From assembly GCF_001894925.1 (NCBI RefSeq), contig NZ_BCXD01000018.1:1-64000 (forward strand): DNA of 64,000 nucleotides, read 5' to 3'. This stretch comes from Rhodococcus rhodnii NBRC 100604. Lineage in GTDB: Bacteria; Actinomycetota; Actinomycetes; Mycobacteriales; Mycobacteriaceae. The notes beneath the pieces are model-generated. The model did no database searches, was not told the origin of the DNA, and saw nothing but the letters and a program-made list of their open reading frames with translations. Below are positions 16,834 through 24,732 of the stretch, in pieces. Within the stretch, counting starts at the first letter, position 1. Every line of letters begins with the position of its first letter. A program made the position numbers and the translations under genes.

Positions 16834-18003
16834 TCAGTCGCTCACGAGGACGCAGCGTGCACCGGTGTAGATCGTCGGCATGCACTTGTTGCAGTGGATG
16901 CACAGCGACCGGGTCTTCGGCTCCGCCGCGATGCGATTGATCAGGTCCGGCTCACGCAGCAGCGCGCGCGCCATCGCGACGAACTCGAAGCCCTCGGCCA
17001 TCGCCGTGTCCATGCCCTCGCGGTCGGTGACGCCGCCGAGCAGCATCAACGGCATCGAGACCGCGTCCCGGATCTGCCGCGCCGACTCGAGCATGAACAG
17101 CGGCTTGTACGGATACTCGTGCAGGAACGCCCCGCCGACAACGCGCACACCCAGCTTGATCGGCTGCTGCATGACCTGAGCGAACTCGGGGATCGGGGCG
17201 TCGCCCTTGAACAGGTACATCGGATTGAGCAGCGAGCTGCCGATCGTCAGCTGGATCGCGTCGAGCGAGCCGTCCTCCTCGAGCCACCGCGCCACCTGGA
17301 TCGCCTCGTCGAGCCAGAACCCGCCGGGCACACCGTCGTCCATCGACAGCTTGGCGACGATCGCGAGCTTCCCGCCGACGGCCTCACGCACCTCACGCGC
17401 CGTCTCACGGACGAGCCGCGCTCGATTCTCGAGCGAACCGCCGTACGCGTCGGTGCGCTTGTTGAGCTTGGGGCTCAGGAACGAACTCGCGAAATAGTTG
17501 TGGCCGAAATGGATCTCGACGGCGTCGAAGCCCGACTCGGCTGCGAGCATCGCGGCGGTGCCGTGTGCGATGCGGATCCGTTCGATGTCCGATGCCGACG
17601 CTGCATGCACCGACCGCATCGCGAGCGGATTGAACATGCGCGACGGCGCGAGCGCGCGGTAGCCCGTCAGCCGCTGATTGCCGACGGGGCCTGCGTGCCC
17701 GATCTGCGCCGATGCCGCGGCGCCCTCGGCGTGGACGGCGTCGGTGAGGCGGCGCAGTCCCGGCACGGCGTCGGGCCGCATCCAGATCTGGTCGGCCTCG
17801 GTGCGGCCCTCGGGCGCGACGGCGCAGTACGCGACGGTCGTCATCCCGACACCGCCCGCGGACGGCGCGCGGTGGTACTCGATGAGGTCGTCGCTCACGA
17901 GCGCGCCGGGGGTGCGTCCCTCGAACGTCGCGGCCTTGACGACGCGATTGCGGAGCGTCAGCGGGCCGAGTTTCGCGGGGGCGAGGACGTCGGGCACCGT
18001 CAT
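16834..18003 (-). CDS. NADH:flavin oxidoreductase (Old Yellow Enzyme family)
   Basis: 389-residue FMN-dependent TIM-barrel ene-reductase. It begins L-A-P-A-K-L-G-P-L-T-L-R-N-R-V-V-K-A. The substrate-anion site G-H-N-Y-F-A-S-S-F and the signature F-L-S-P-K-L-N-K-R-T-D-A-Y-G-G are present. The C-terminal R-S-L-C-I-H-C-N-K-C-M-P resembles the Cys cluster region of dienoyl-CoA reductase relatives, but no full FeS or second flavin domain follows. Start at 18003, overlapping the stop of the 97-residue gene (ATGA). Third gene of a tight operon with ketosteroid isomerase, so a steroid enone is a reasonable substrate guess. Confidence 0.9.
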   Translation of the reverse strand: MTVPDVLAPAKLGPLTLRNRVVKAATFEGRTPGALVSDDLIEYHRAPSAGGVGMTTVAYCAVAPEGRTEADQIWMRPDAVPGLRRLTDAVHAEGAAASAQIGHAGPVGNQRLTGYRALAPSRMFNPLAMRSVHAASASDIERIRIAHGTAAMLAAESGFDAVEIHFGHNYFASSFLSPKLNKRTDAYGGSLENRARLVRETAREVREAVGGKLAIVAKLSMDDGVPGGFWLDEAIQVARWLEEDGSLDAIQLTIGSSLLNPMYLFKGDAPIPEFAQVMQQPIKLGVRVVGGAFLHEYPYKPLFMLESARQIRDAVSMPLMLLGGVTDREGMDTAMAEGFEFVAMARALLREPDLINRIAAEPKTRSLCIHCNKCMPTIYTGARCVLVSD

Positions 18004-18293
18004 CGGCCGCTCCGATCGAATCGGATCGGACTCGGATCCTGGCGGTAGGTCATCGGGATTCGACCCGCCTCGATCTCCTCGTCGATCTTCGCGTGCAGGA
18101 CGCCGCACGTGGGCTGCCATCCGCCCGGCTCCTGATCGTGCGTCAGCTGCGGGCACACGGTGCGCGCGGGCCACTGGACGCTGGTGTGCTCGTCGCTGAA
18201 CTTCTCGACGAGAACCGCTGTCCCACAGCCGCACGTCACGGTCGTGGGCCCGGCGGAGGCCGGCAACCGGCGGGAATCGACATCACTGGTCAT
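18000..18293 (-). CDS. Small four-cysteine protein, unknown function
   Basis: 97 residues with Cys21-x-Cys23, Cys47 and Cys63 and several conserved-looking aromatic/His positions (W41, W59, H52, H67). The spacing suggests a small metal-binding (Zn or Fe) fold. It overlaps KSI upstream and the OYE gene downstream by 4 bp each (ATGA at both joints), so the three are translationally coupled and probably work together. Possible roles are an electron-transfer or metal-site partner of the OYE; this is inference from position only. I recognise no named family. Confidence 0.8.
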   Translation of the reverse strand: MTSDVDSRRLPASAGPTTVTCGCGTAVLVEKFSDEHTSVQWPARTVCPQLTHDQEPGGWQPTCGVLHAKIDEEIEAGRIPMTYRQDPSPIRFDRSGR

Positions 18294-18685
18294 GCGATCT
18301 CCTTCATGTCCTCGGGGGCCCAGAACGCCCGCATGGACGTGATGAGCAGGTCGCCGTCCGGGCCGGGCTCGAACGTCATGACGTCGATCGGCTCGACCTC
18401 GTACGTCGCACCGCCCACCGTCGTGGTGACGCGGAACGAGAACGCGGCGCCGCCCTCGGTGGCACGGACGGACAGCAGTTCGGTCGCCCGGCTCGCCTGT
18501 TCGAGCGGCGCGTAGAACTCGGTGATGGCCGCGCGGCCCCGGACCGGCTCGGAGCCGACCGGATCCTCGAGGGTTCCCTCGGGGGCGTAGAGCGCGGCGA
18601 TCTCGGCGGCGGACTTCGACGCGACGGCGTCGAGGTAGCGTGCGACGGTGGCCCGCTGCGCATCGAGAGTGGTGGTCTGCGTCAT
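18290..18685 (-). CDS. Steroid delta-5-3-ketoisomerase (KSI, SnoaL/NTF2-like fold)
   Basis: 131 residues. It aligns by eye with Comamonas testosteroni delta-5-3-ketosteroid isomerase through T-L-E-D-P-V-G-S-E-P and P-I-D-V-M-T-F. The three catalytic residues correspond: Tyr17 (Tyr14), Asp41 (Asp38, the general base) and Asp101 (Asp99). This makes true double-bond isomerisation of 5-ene-3-keto steroids likely, rather than a generic SnoaL-like role. First gene of the KSI - 97-aa - OYE operon, divergent from a PadR regulator. Nearby BVMO, SDRs and kshA/hsaA/hsaC also point to steroids. Confidence 0.87.
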   Translation of the reverse strand: MTQTTTLDAQRATVARYLDAVASKSAAEIAALYAPEGTLEDPVGSEPVRGRAAITEFYAPLEQASRATELLSVRATEGGAAFSFRVTTTVGGATYEVEPIDVMTFEPGPDGDLLITSMRAFWAPEDMKEIA

Positions 18686-18726
18686 GCGTCACGACGGTAG
18701 TGGCGCAGCCCACACGCTGCCGCCGA

Positions 18727-18746
18727 TCTTCCCGCACAGTGGAAGA
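18727..18746. promoter_or_regulatory. Inverted repeat between KSI operon and padR (candidate PadR operator)
   Basis: TCTTCC (18727-18732) and GGAAGA (18741-18746) form 6-bp arms around an 8-base spacer in the 106-bp divergent intergenic region. The position suits a repressor serving both promoters. PadR proteins usually bind longer dyads, so this is only a candidate. Confidence 0.35.
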
Positions 18747-18791
18747 ACGCGGCCCCGCCGTTGGGCCGCCGAGGTTGTTAGGCTTTCGCAA

Positions 18792-19493
18792 ATGGGCGAA
18801 TCCGATGATCACGACACCCGGGACGGCGACGCCGTCCCGAGCTATCCGCCCCTGCCCGTGACGAGTTGGGCAGTGCTCGGCATGCTCGCGTTCGGCGAGG
18901 AACTGTCGGGGAACGACCTCAAGAAGTGGGCCGACTGGAGCATCGGATTCTTCTACTGGAGCCCATCGGTCAGCCAGGTGTACGGCGAGCTCAAGAAACT
19001 CGAGAGCATGGGCCTCGTCGCGTCGCGGACGATCAGCGAAACCGGTGTGCGCGGCCGCCGGGTGTACGCCGCGACGAGCGAGGGTATGGACGCCGTCCGC
19101 GCGTGGGTGCGCGACGCGCCCGTCGAGATTCCCGTGCTCAAGCACGGCGTCATGCTGCGGATCTGGCTCGGCCATCTCAGCGATCCGGAGCACCTGAAGT
19201 CGTTGGTACGCGCCCACATCGAGAACATGGAGCAGTTGCGCGCCCGGGCCGCGCTGCACGCCGATCATTCGACGCGCGAACCCGGCTGGGCGTTTCCCCG
19301 GATGAGTCTGCGGTGGGCGCTGCGCTACTTCGAGGCCGAGATCGAGTTGTCCCGGGCCCTGTTCGACGAGATCGACGAGGCCGCAGAGCAGTTCGCCGCC
19401 GCCCGAGTCGACGGTACGGGGCTGCTGGCACCGCAGGTGCCGGGCAGCTGGCGCACCGTCGAGGATGTCGTCTCGGGGCTGACGCGGGGCTGA
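18792..19493 (+). CDS. PadR family transcriptional regulator
   Basis: 233 residues. The N-terminal winged helix (about residues 22-100: W-A-V-L-G-M-L-A-F-G-E-E-L-S-G-N-D-L, V-Y-G-E-L-K-K-L-E-S-M-G-L-V) is followed by a C-terminal helical Vir/PadR-C domain, ending S-W-R-T-V-E-D-V. ATG at 18792. Divergent from the KSI-OYE operon, which it most likely represses until a ligand is present. The ligand is unknown; given its neighbours, a steroid or phenolic intermediate is plausible. Confidence 0.88.
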   Translation: MGESDDHDTRDGDAVPSYPPLPVTSWAVLGMLAFGEELSGNDLKKWADWSIGFFYWSPSVSQVYGELKKLESMGLVASRTISETGVRGRRVYAATSEGMDAVRAWVRDAPVEIPVLKHGVMLRIWLGHLSDPEHLKSLVRAHIENMEQLRARAALHADHSTREPGWAFPRMSLRWALRYFEAEIELSRALFDEIDEAAEQFAAARVDGTGLLAPQVPGSWRTVEDVVSGLTRG

Positions 19494-19506
19494 CCCGCGC
19501 ACCGGC

Positions 19507-20268
19507 TCAGGCGGAGTGCGCGCGGGGAGCGCTGGGCCAGCCGCGACGGCTCCCGACCGCGGGAGCGACGCCGACGAGCTGTTCGCGGTAGTCGTGCCAG
19601 ATCCGCGTCGCCGCTGCGCGCACGGGGTTCGTGAGCCGGTGATCGAACGGCATCGCACGGATCGGTCCACACAGCGAGATCGCGGCGACGGCCTCCTCTG
19701 CAGGACCGATGGGCGCAGCGATACAACCGAATCCGCGCAGCGACTCCTCACGCTCGAGCGCGATTCCTCGCTCGCGTATCTGTGCGAGTTCGGGATCGGC
19801 GGTCTCGCGGCCCGCGAGCAGCACCTTGCCGACTGCCGTACGGCGAGCCGGCCGCCTGCCGCCCGACCTGGTCGGGACGGAGCCGCCGAGCCGGCCGCCG
19901 ATCTTCTCGAGGTACACGATGTCGGAGCCGTCGAGAACCGCGAGATGCACGACGTAGCCGGTCATCCGGTGCAGCTCGTGCAGGGTGGGCATCGCGGCGG
20001 TGTGGACGCGGTCCTGCGCGAGAGCGAGCGATCCGAGCTCGATGAGGCCCATGCCGAGTTCGTAGTCCCGGCCGCTGCGGCGTAGCCACCGCATCTGCAC
20101 GAGCTGGTCGAGCATGCGGTGGGCCGACGAGCGCGGCAGGCCCGTGCGACGGACGACGTCGGACAGGGTGAGGCGGCCGGGGCCGTCGAACGCGTTCAGG
20201 ACCGAGGAGACCCGATCGAGAACGGCGGTGGGGGCTGTGGGGTGCGGGGCGAGCGACTCGACACTCAC
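19507..20268 (-). CDS. IclR family transcriptional regulator
   Basis: 253 residues. The N-terminal winged HTH (about residues 18-75: L-T-L-S-D-V-V-R-R-T-G-L-P-R-S-S-A-H-R-M-L) is followed by the C-terminal effector-binding domain (about 90-240), with R-R-T-A-V-G-K-V-L-L-A-G and the conserved F-G-C-I-A-A-P. IclR proteins commonly control aromatic and steroid catabolic operons. Encoded just downstream of kshA-hsaA-hsaC on the same strand but separated by a terminator, so it has its own promoter. The palindrome at 20314-20332 is a likely autoregulatory site. Confidence 0.9.
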   Translation of the reverse strand: MSVESLAPHPTAPTAVLDRVSSVLNAFDGPGRLTLSDVVRRTGLPRSSAHRMLDQLVQMRWLRRSGRDYELGMGLIELGSLALAQDRVHTAAMPTLHELHRMTGYVVHLAVLDGSDIVYLEKIGGRLGGSVPTRSGGRRPARRTAVGKVLLAGRETADPELAQIRERGIALEREESLRGFGCIAAPIGPAEEAVAAISLCGPIRAMPFDHRLTNPVRAAATRIWHDYREQLVGVAPAVGSRRGWPSAPRAHSA

Positions 20269-20313
20269 GACATCTCCTTGCTGTTACCGAACGTCACCAA
20301 CACTTCGACGTGG

Positions 20314-20332
20314 CTATTTCTAATCGAAATAG
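20314..20332. promoter_or_regulatory. Inverted repeat upstream of iclR-type gene (candidate operator)
   Basis: CTATTTC-N5-GAAATAG is a perfect 7-bp dyad 45 bases upstream of the IclR-family start, unusually AT-rich for this DNA. IclR-family sites are typically short AT-rich palindromes of this size, so autoregulation is a reasonable inference. Confidence 0.5.
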
Positions 20333-20372
20333 TGACACGTTCCACGCGAAATGTGAAGTGGATCACGAAACA

Positions 20373-20404
20373 AACCCCGCGACCCGTTTCCGGATCGCGG
20401 GGTT
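20373..20404 (-). terminator. Intrinsic terminator after hsaC
   Basis: Perfect 10-bp stem AACCCCGCGA (20373-20382) / TCGCGGGGTT (20395-20404) with a 12-base loop. Read on the minus strand it is followed by a T-rich stretch (GGTTTGTTTC). It lies 35 bases past the end of the extradiol dioxygenase gene and separates that transcript from the IclR gene. Confidence 0.8.
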
Positions 20405-20439
20405 CGTGGCACAGCGGAGCCACCCCGGAGGGGTACGGG

Positions 20440-21345
20440 TCACATCGCGGCGAGCGGCTCGCTGCCCGACCAGTCGTGGCCCCAGTAGCTGTCGGCCGTG
20501 ATCTCCTCGGAGCTGTAGTGCGCCTCGTCGACCTTCGTGCCCTCGGTGCCGAACTCGATGTCCCAGCCGCCGGGTGCCCGCACGTAGAACGAGATCATCT
20601 TGTCGTTCGTGTGACGGCCGAGAGTCGAGGACACCGAGAAGCCGTCCTTGACGACGCGATCGAGGGCCTGGCCCACGGCGTCGAGCGTGTCCACCTCGAC
20701 CATGATGTGGATCAGGCCCGGAGCACCCGCGTGCGGCGCGGGGATCAGCGCGAGGCTGTGGTGGCGCTCGTTGATGCCGAGGAAGCGCAGGCGCACGGGC
20801 CCGACCTCCGGCGGCGTCGGGATGCGGAAGGCGCCGCGGGGCAGGAATCCCAGTACGTCGGTGTAGAACTCGAACGAGGCGTTCGGATCCATCACCGGGA
20901 GCACCGCGTGGCCGAGGCCCTGCGAACCCGTGACGAACTTCGCGCCGAACGGCGTCACCACCGGCGAATGATCCAGCACCGCACCGTGGAAAACCTCGAG
21001 GGCGGTCCCGTTCGGATCCTGGAAGGTGATGACCTCCTCGACGCGACGTGCGTCGGCTTCCTCGACCGACAGCGGCTTGACGGCCACGCCGGCCCGCTCG
21101 ACGGACTCCCGCACCCGCTCGAGGGCGGCGTGATCGCGTACCTCCCAGCCGATTGCGACGATCTCGTCTGTCTCGCCGGGAACCACGACGATGCGCGACG
21201 AGCGCTCGTCCATGCGCAGGTACAGGGCGTCGGGATCGGGTCCCGAGCCCTCGGCGAAGCCGAGGACGTCGAACGCGAAGGTGCGCCATCGGTCCATGTC
21301 GTTGGTCTGGACCTTGACGTAGCCCAGTGCCTTGAGGTCTGTCAT
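20440..21345 (-). CDS. hsaC: Extradiol ring-cleavage dioxygenase, HsaC-like
   Basis: 301-residue Fe(II) type I extradiol dioxygenase with two vicinal-oxygen-chelate domain pairs. The iron ligands are His146 (G-L-G-H-A-V), His213 (G-L-I-H-I-M-V-E-V) and Glu264 (W-D-I-E-F-G), matching His145/His215/Glu266 of M. tuberculosis HsaC. Active-site His196, His245 and Tyr254 are also kept. HsaC cleaves the catecholic secosteroid 3,4-DHSA during steroid ring degradation. ATG at 21345 behind AAGGAAGAG. Last gene of kshA-hsaA-hsaC; the usual hsaD and hsaB are not adjacent. A BphC-like role on another catechol cannot be excluded. Confidence 0.88.
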   Translation of the reverse strand: MTDLKALGYVKVQTNDMDRWRTFAFDVLGFAEGSGPDPDALYLRMDERSSRIVVVPGETDEIVAIGWEVRDHAALERVRESVERAGVAVKPLSVEEADARRVEEVITFQDPNGTALEVFHGAVLDHSPVVTPFGAKFVTGSQGLGHAVLPVMDPNASFEFYTDVLGFLPRGAFRIPTPPEVGPVRLRFLGINERHHSLALIPAPHAGAPGLIHIMVEVDTLDAVGQALDRVVKDGFSVSSTLGRHTNDKMISFYVRAPGGWDIEFGTEGTKVDEAHYSSEEITADSYWGHDWSGSEPLAAM

Positions 21346-21394
21346 GTTCTTCTCTTCCTTCGTGCGCGAAATCTGCTGTCGAAGCGGCGTTGTG

Positions 21395-22576
21395 TCAGAT
21401 CATCATTCGCAGTGGCCCTTCCGGGTCTACGCCGAGCCTTGTCAGCGAGGACGCGTGGAACACGGTGCCGGGCACGTGGATCGCATGGTGCAGGCCGGCG
21501 TGTGCGTCGCGCCAGAAGCGCTGCAGCGGCTTGTCCATGCGCAGGGCGTTGCCGCCACAGCGCGGGTACACCTTGTCGATCGCGTTCACGGCGCGCCAGG
21601 CGGCCTGGACCTGGGTGCGACGACCCTCGGCACGCTGTCCGAACGTGGGCGTCTTGCCCGAGTCGACGAGATCCCACATGCGATCGACGTTGGCCAGCAC
21701 CGTGTCCCGTGCGGCGAGCAGGTCTCCGGTTGCCTCGGCGAGGGCGTACATGGTGTACGGGTCGTCCTTGACGCGGGAGCCCTGCGCGTTGATCCGGTCG
21801 CCCTGGTACTCCTCGGCGCAGCGGAGCATTCCCTCGGCGATGCCGATCGTCGCCGACGTGATGCCGAGCGGGAACATGGTGGACCACGGCATGAGGTAGA
21901 GCGTCTCGGTGCGGCCGTACTTGCGTACCGCCGTCCCGTCGATCACCTCGTCGCAGTCCATGACGCGGTAGTCGGGGACGAAGGCGTTCTCGACGACGAC
22001 GTCCTTGGAGCCGGTGCCGCGCAGCCCCATCGTGTCCCACGAATCCTCGATGATGCGGTAGTCGCTACGAGGAATGATGACGTGGAGCATGCGAGCGGGC
22101 TCTTCGGGACGGCCGTCCGGGGTGCACGCGAGCGCACCGAGGAACGCCCAGTCGCAGTGGTCGGTTCCCGACGAGAACTGCCAGCGGCCGGAGAACGTGT
22201 AGCCACCGTCGACCGGGACGCACAGGCCGCCCGGCATGTACGGCGACGCCATCCAGGTGTTGTCGTCCTCGCCCCAGACTTCCTGCTGGGCACGGGGATC
22301 GGCGAACGCGAGCTGTCACGGGTGCACGCCCACGATGCCGTGGACCCAGCCCGCCGACGGGTTGAGTGCGGCCGTCGCCATGACGGTCTCCGCGAATTCG
22401 CGCGGATGAACCTCGGCTCCGCCGTACTCCTTCGGCTGGAGCATCTTGATCGAGCCGGCTTCCTTCATGCGCTTGGCCGTCTCGTCGGCGAGCTTGCCGA
22501 TCCGCTCGGCCTCCTCGCCCTCGGCGAACAGCTCGGCCGACATCGCGTCGATGCGGCCCAGGACTTCGTAGCTCAT
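21395..22576 (-). pseudogene. hsaA: Flavin-dependent hydroxylase HsaA-like, interrupted by in-frame TGA
   Basis: Full length would be 393 residues, as in M. tuberculosis HsaA (3-HSA 4-hydroxylase, acyl-CoA dehydrogenase fold). The frame stays the same throughout but codon 87 (22318-22316) is TGA. The surrounding text G-W-V-H-G-I-V-G-V-H-P-stop-Q-L-A-F matches HsaA GVHNWHLAL, so the stop replaces a conserved Trp by a single TGG-to-TGA transition. After the stop the chain continues intact (F-S-S-G-T-D-H-C-D-W-A-F; G-L-R-G-T-G-S; R-F-W-R-D-A-H-A-G). The result is 86 residues plus a possible restart at the ATG 22252. Either a recent nonsense mutation or a sequence error. It lies 17 bp downstream of kshA. 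Confidence 0.88.
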
Positions 22577-22593
22577 CTCGGGTGTGCTTTCTC

Positions 22594-23784
22594 TCAGACC
22601 TCGGTCGAGGTGATGGTGCGTCCGGCGGCGAGGTTGTCGTCGACCTCTTTGCGCCAGTTGGCGACGGCCCGGGTCGTGTCGATCTCGAACTCGAACCGGT
22701 TGGTCATGTCGTCGGCCACGTCTGCTGCGTCCACGTAGAACTGCTTGTACCAGCGACGGAGCTGGTAGACCGGGCCGTCCTCCTCGGACAGCAGCGGATT
22801 GTCGATGGGGGCCTTGTTCTTCCAGATGTCGACGTCCTGCTCGAAACCGAGCTTGACGCCCTCCGCGAACTGTTCGGCCATGGCTTCCGACTGCTCGTCG
22901 GTCATGCCCGGGAGCTTCTTGACGATCGCGCCGTACTGCAGCACGAACTCGTTGTTGCTCACGGGGTAGTGGCAGTTGATGAGGACGGTGTTGATCGTCA
23001 TCCCGTTGGCCTGCGACTCGAGCCAGTCGATCATGTACGACGGGCCGAAATATGTCGCCTCCGAGGCGAGTTCGGCGTTCGGATCGTCGTAGTTGGTGCC
23101 GACGATGACGTCCTCACGTCCCGTCGAGCGCATGTACTGGGTGGCGGTGTGTCCTTCGAAGACGTTCTTGAAGTAGCGCGGGAACGAGTAGTGCACGTAG
23201 AAGAAGTGCGCCATGTCGACGACGTTGTCGACGATCTCGCGGCAGTGCGAACCCTTGATGCGGATCGACTTCCAGGACCAGTCGGTCCACTCGTCGGTGC
23301 CGTATCCCTCGATGTGGGGGATCGTGACGTCCTCGGGCGGCGGGTTGCCCTCGGGATCGTTCCAGACGTAGAGCTGCCCGTTGCGTTCGAGCGTCGTCCA
23401 CGCCTTGGTGCGTGCGAGCGGCGGAACCCGGCGGGCGTAGGGGATGTCGGTACAGCGTCCCTTGCCGTTCCAGCGCCAGTCGTGGAAGGGGCAGGCGATC
23501 GAGTCGCCTTTGACGGTGCCGTGGGCGAGGTTGCCGCCCATGTGCCGGCAGTACGCGTCGAGGACGTTGAGCTTGCCGGTGCTGTCGGCGAACACGACGA
23601 GGCTGGTGCCGAAGACGTCGATCTGGTGGGGCTTGCCGTCGGCGAGATCGCGGGTCAGGCCGAGGCAGTGCCACCCGCGCGCGAAGCGCGAGGGAGCCGC
23701 GGCGGCCTCGATCGTGCGGACCTCGATGGTCTCGTCGGTCGCGTCGTGGGATTCGCTTCCGGGGCGAGTGGACAATTCGGTCAT
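22594..23784 (-). CDS. kshA: 3-ketosteroid 9-alpha-hydroxylase oxygenase component KshA
   Basis: 396-residue Rieske non-heme iron oxygenase. The Rieske ligands are Cys79/His81 (C-R-H-M-G-G) and Cys98/His101 (C-P-F-H-D-W). The mononuclear iron site is N187, His193 and His198 (N-V-V-D-M-A-H-F-F-Y-V-H), with a later acidic ligand in F-E-Q-D-V-D-I-W. KshA with reductase KshB (not in the window) hydroxylates C9 of 4-ene-3-ketosteroids, opening ring B together with KstD. ATG at 23784 with GGAGGA. Rhodococci carry several kshA copies; this one forms a short kshA-hsaA-hsaC set. I saw no KstR-type operator (TnnAACnnGTTnnA) upstream. Confidence 0.92.
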   Translation of the reverse strand: MTELSTRPGSESHDATDETIEVRTIEAAAAPSRFARGWHCLGLTRDLADGKPHQIDVFGTSLVVFADSTGKLNVLDAYCRHMGGNLAHGTVKGDSIACPFHDWRWNGKGRCTDIPYARRVPPLARTKAWTTLERNGQLYVWNDPEGNPPPEDVTIPHIEGYGTDEWTDWSWKSIRIKGSHCREIVDNVVDMAHFFYVHYSFPRYFKNVFEGHTATQYMRSTGREDVIVGTNYDDPNAELASEATYFGPSYMIDWLESQANGMTINTVLINCHYPVSNNEFVLQYGAIVKKLPGMTDEQSEAMAEQFAEGVKLGFEQDVDIWKNKAPIDNPLLSEEDGPVYQLRRWYKQFYVDAADVADDMTNRFEFEIDTTRAVANWRKEVDDNLAAGRTITSTEV

Positions 23785-23898
23785 TCGGGTCCTCCGTGTG
23801 CCGGCGGGGTCTGTGATTCACCTCATAGTCGTGGTGCAGTGCCGTCGGCGAAACGGGCGTTCCCGCTGGATGGAAGGGGATGCGGCTCCGCGGAGCGC

Positions 23899-24261
23899 CT
23901 ACACGAGTACGAAGCCGAGGGCCGCCACGGCGATCGTGACCCCCACGGAGCCGCAGGCGTACATCACCGCGAGGCCGAATCGCCGCCGCTGCATCAGCCG
24001 CACCGTCTCGAAGGACGCCGTGCTGAACGTCGTGTATCCGCCACAGAACCCGACCCCGAGCAGGGTGAGCCAGGTGTGCGCGATGTCGCCCTCCAGCGTC
24101 ATCGCGGTCAGGACGCCGAGCAGCAGCGAACCGCTCACGTTGATCGCGAAGGTCGCCCACGGAAAACCGACCTTGGTCCGAGCGGCGATCACGCCGTCCA
24201 CGACGGACCGGCACACCGCGCCGAGCGCGCCGAAGAGTGCGACGCCGAGGACGGTGATCAT
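23899..24261 (-). CDS. crcB: Fluoride efflux channel CrcB/Fluc (second subunit gene)
   Basis: 120-residue membrane protein with four predicted helices. Motifs G-A-L-G-A-V-C-R, F-A-I-N-V-S-G-S-L-L-L-G (the conserved pore Asn) and G-F-C-G-G-Y-T-T-F-S-T-A-S-F-E are diagnostic of Fluc fluoride channels, which work as antiparallel dual-topology dimers. The ATG at 24261 overlaps the stop of the upstream crcB (ATGA). Paired genes in actinobacteria usually make a heterodimer. The operon is led by a fluoride riboswitch. The stop lies beside GCTCCGCGGAGC (23885-23896), a small palindrome. Confidence 0.94.
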   Translation of the reverse strand: MITVLGVALFGALGAVCRSVVDGVIAARTKVGFPWATFAINVSGSLLLGVLTAMTLEGDIAHTWLTLLGVGFCGGYTTFSTASFETVRLMQRRRFGLAVMYACGSVGVTIAVAALGFVLV

Positions 24262-24710
24262 CGCAGCCGCCCCCTCGCCATCGCGCCCGCCGCGACGATC
24301 CCCGCGGCCGTCGCGACGAACCCGCAGCACACCGTCGCCACCGTGTAGCCGAGCGCGACGCCCGGCGATCCTGCGCGGATCAGGAGCATCGAGTCGACAG
24401 CGAACGCGCTGTACGTCGTGAACGCACCGAGAAAGCCCGTGCCGCACGCGAGCCGGACGCGGCGTCGCCACCCGGTGTCGGTACCGGCGACGGTGAGGGT
24501 CTCGAGCAACGCGCCGAGCACGAAAGCGCCGACGAGATTGACGGTGAACGTCGCCCACGGCCATGCGCCGCCGGAATCGAGCGCGATGCCGACGCCCCAT
24601 CGGGCGACCGATCCCAGGGCGCCCCCCGCGAACACGAGCCCGATCGTCTCGGGCCGGACGTGGGGCGGGAGCGAATCCGGGTCGAACGGAAGACGACGGG
24701 CGGACCACAC
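24258..24710 (-). CDS. crcB: Fluoride efflux channel CrcB/Fluc (first subunit gene)
   Basis: 150-residue CrcB protein with four helices. Motifs G-G-A-L-G-S-V-A-R-W, F-T-V-N-L-V-G-A-F-V-L-G and G-F-L-G-A-F-T-T-Y-S-A-F-A are present. The N-terminal ~25 residues extend past the core. GTG start at 24710. It is translationally coupled to the second crcB, and the two probably pair as a heterodimer. Expressed behind the riboswitch at 24733-24822, so export of cytoplasmic F- is switched on by F- itself. Confidence 0.93.
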   Translation of the reverse strand: MWSARRLPFDPDSLPPHVRPETIGLVFAGGALGSVARWGVGIALDSGGAWPWATFTVNLVGAFVLGALLETLTVAGTDTGWRRRVRLACGTGFLGAFTTYSAFAVDSMLLIRAGSPGVALGYTVATVCCGFVATAAGIVAAGAMARGRLR

Positions 24711-24732
24711 GGGCGCACTCCTTCCCTGGATC

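Noticed and set aside
20269-23898. KstR or KstR2 operators controlling the kshA-hsaA-hsaC genes
   Set aside because: No TnnAACnnGTTnnA or AnCAAGnnCTTGnT sequence was seen in the intergenic regions; a computed motif scan would be needed to be certain.
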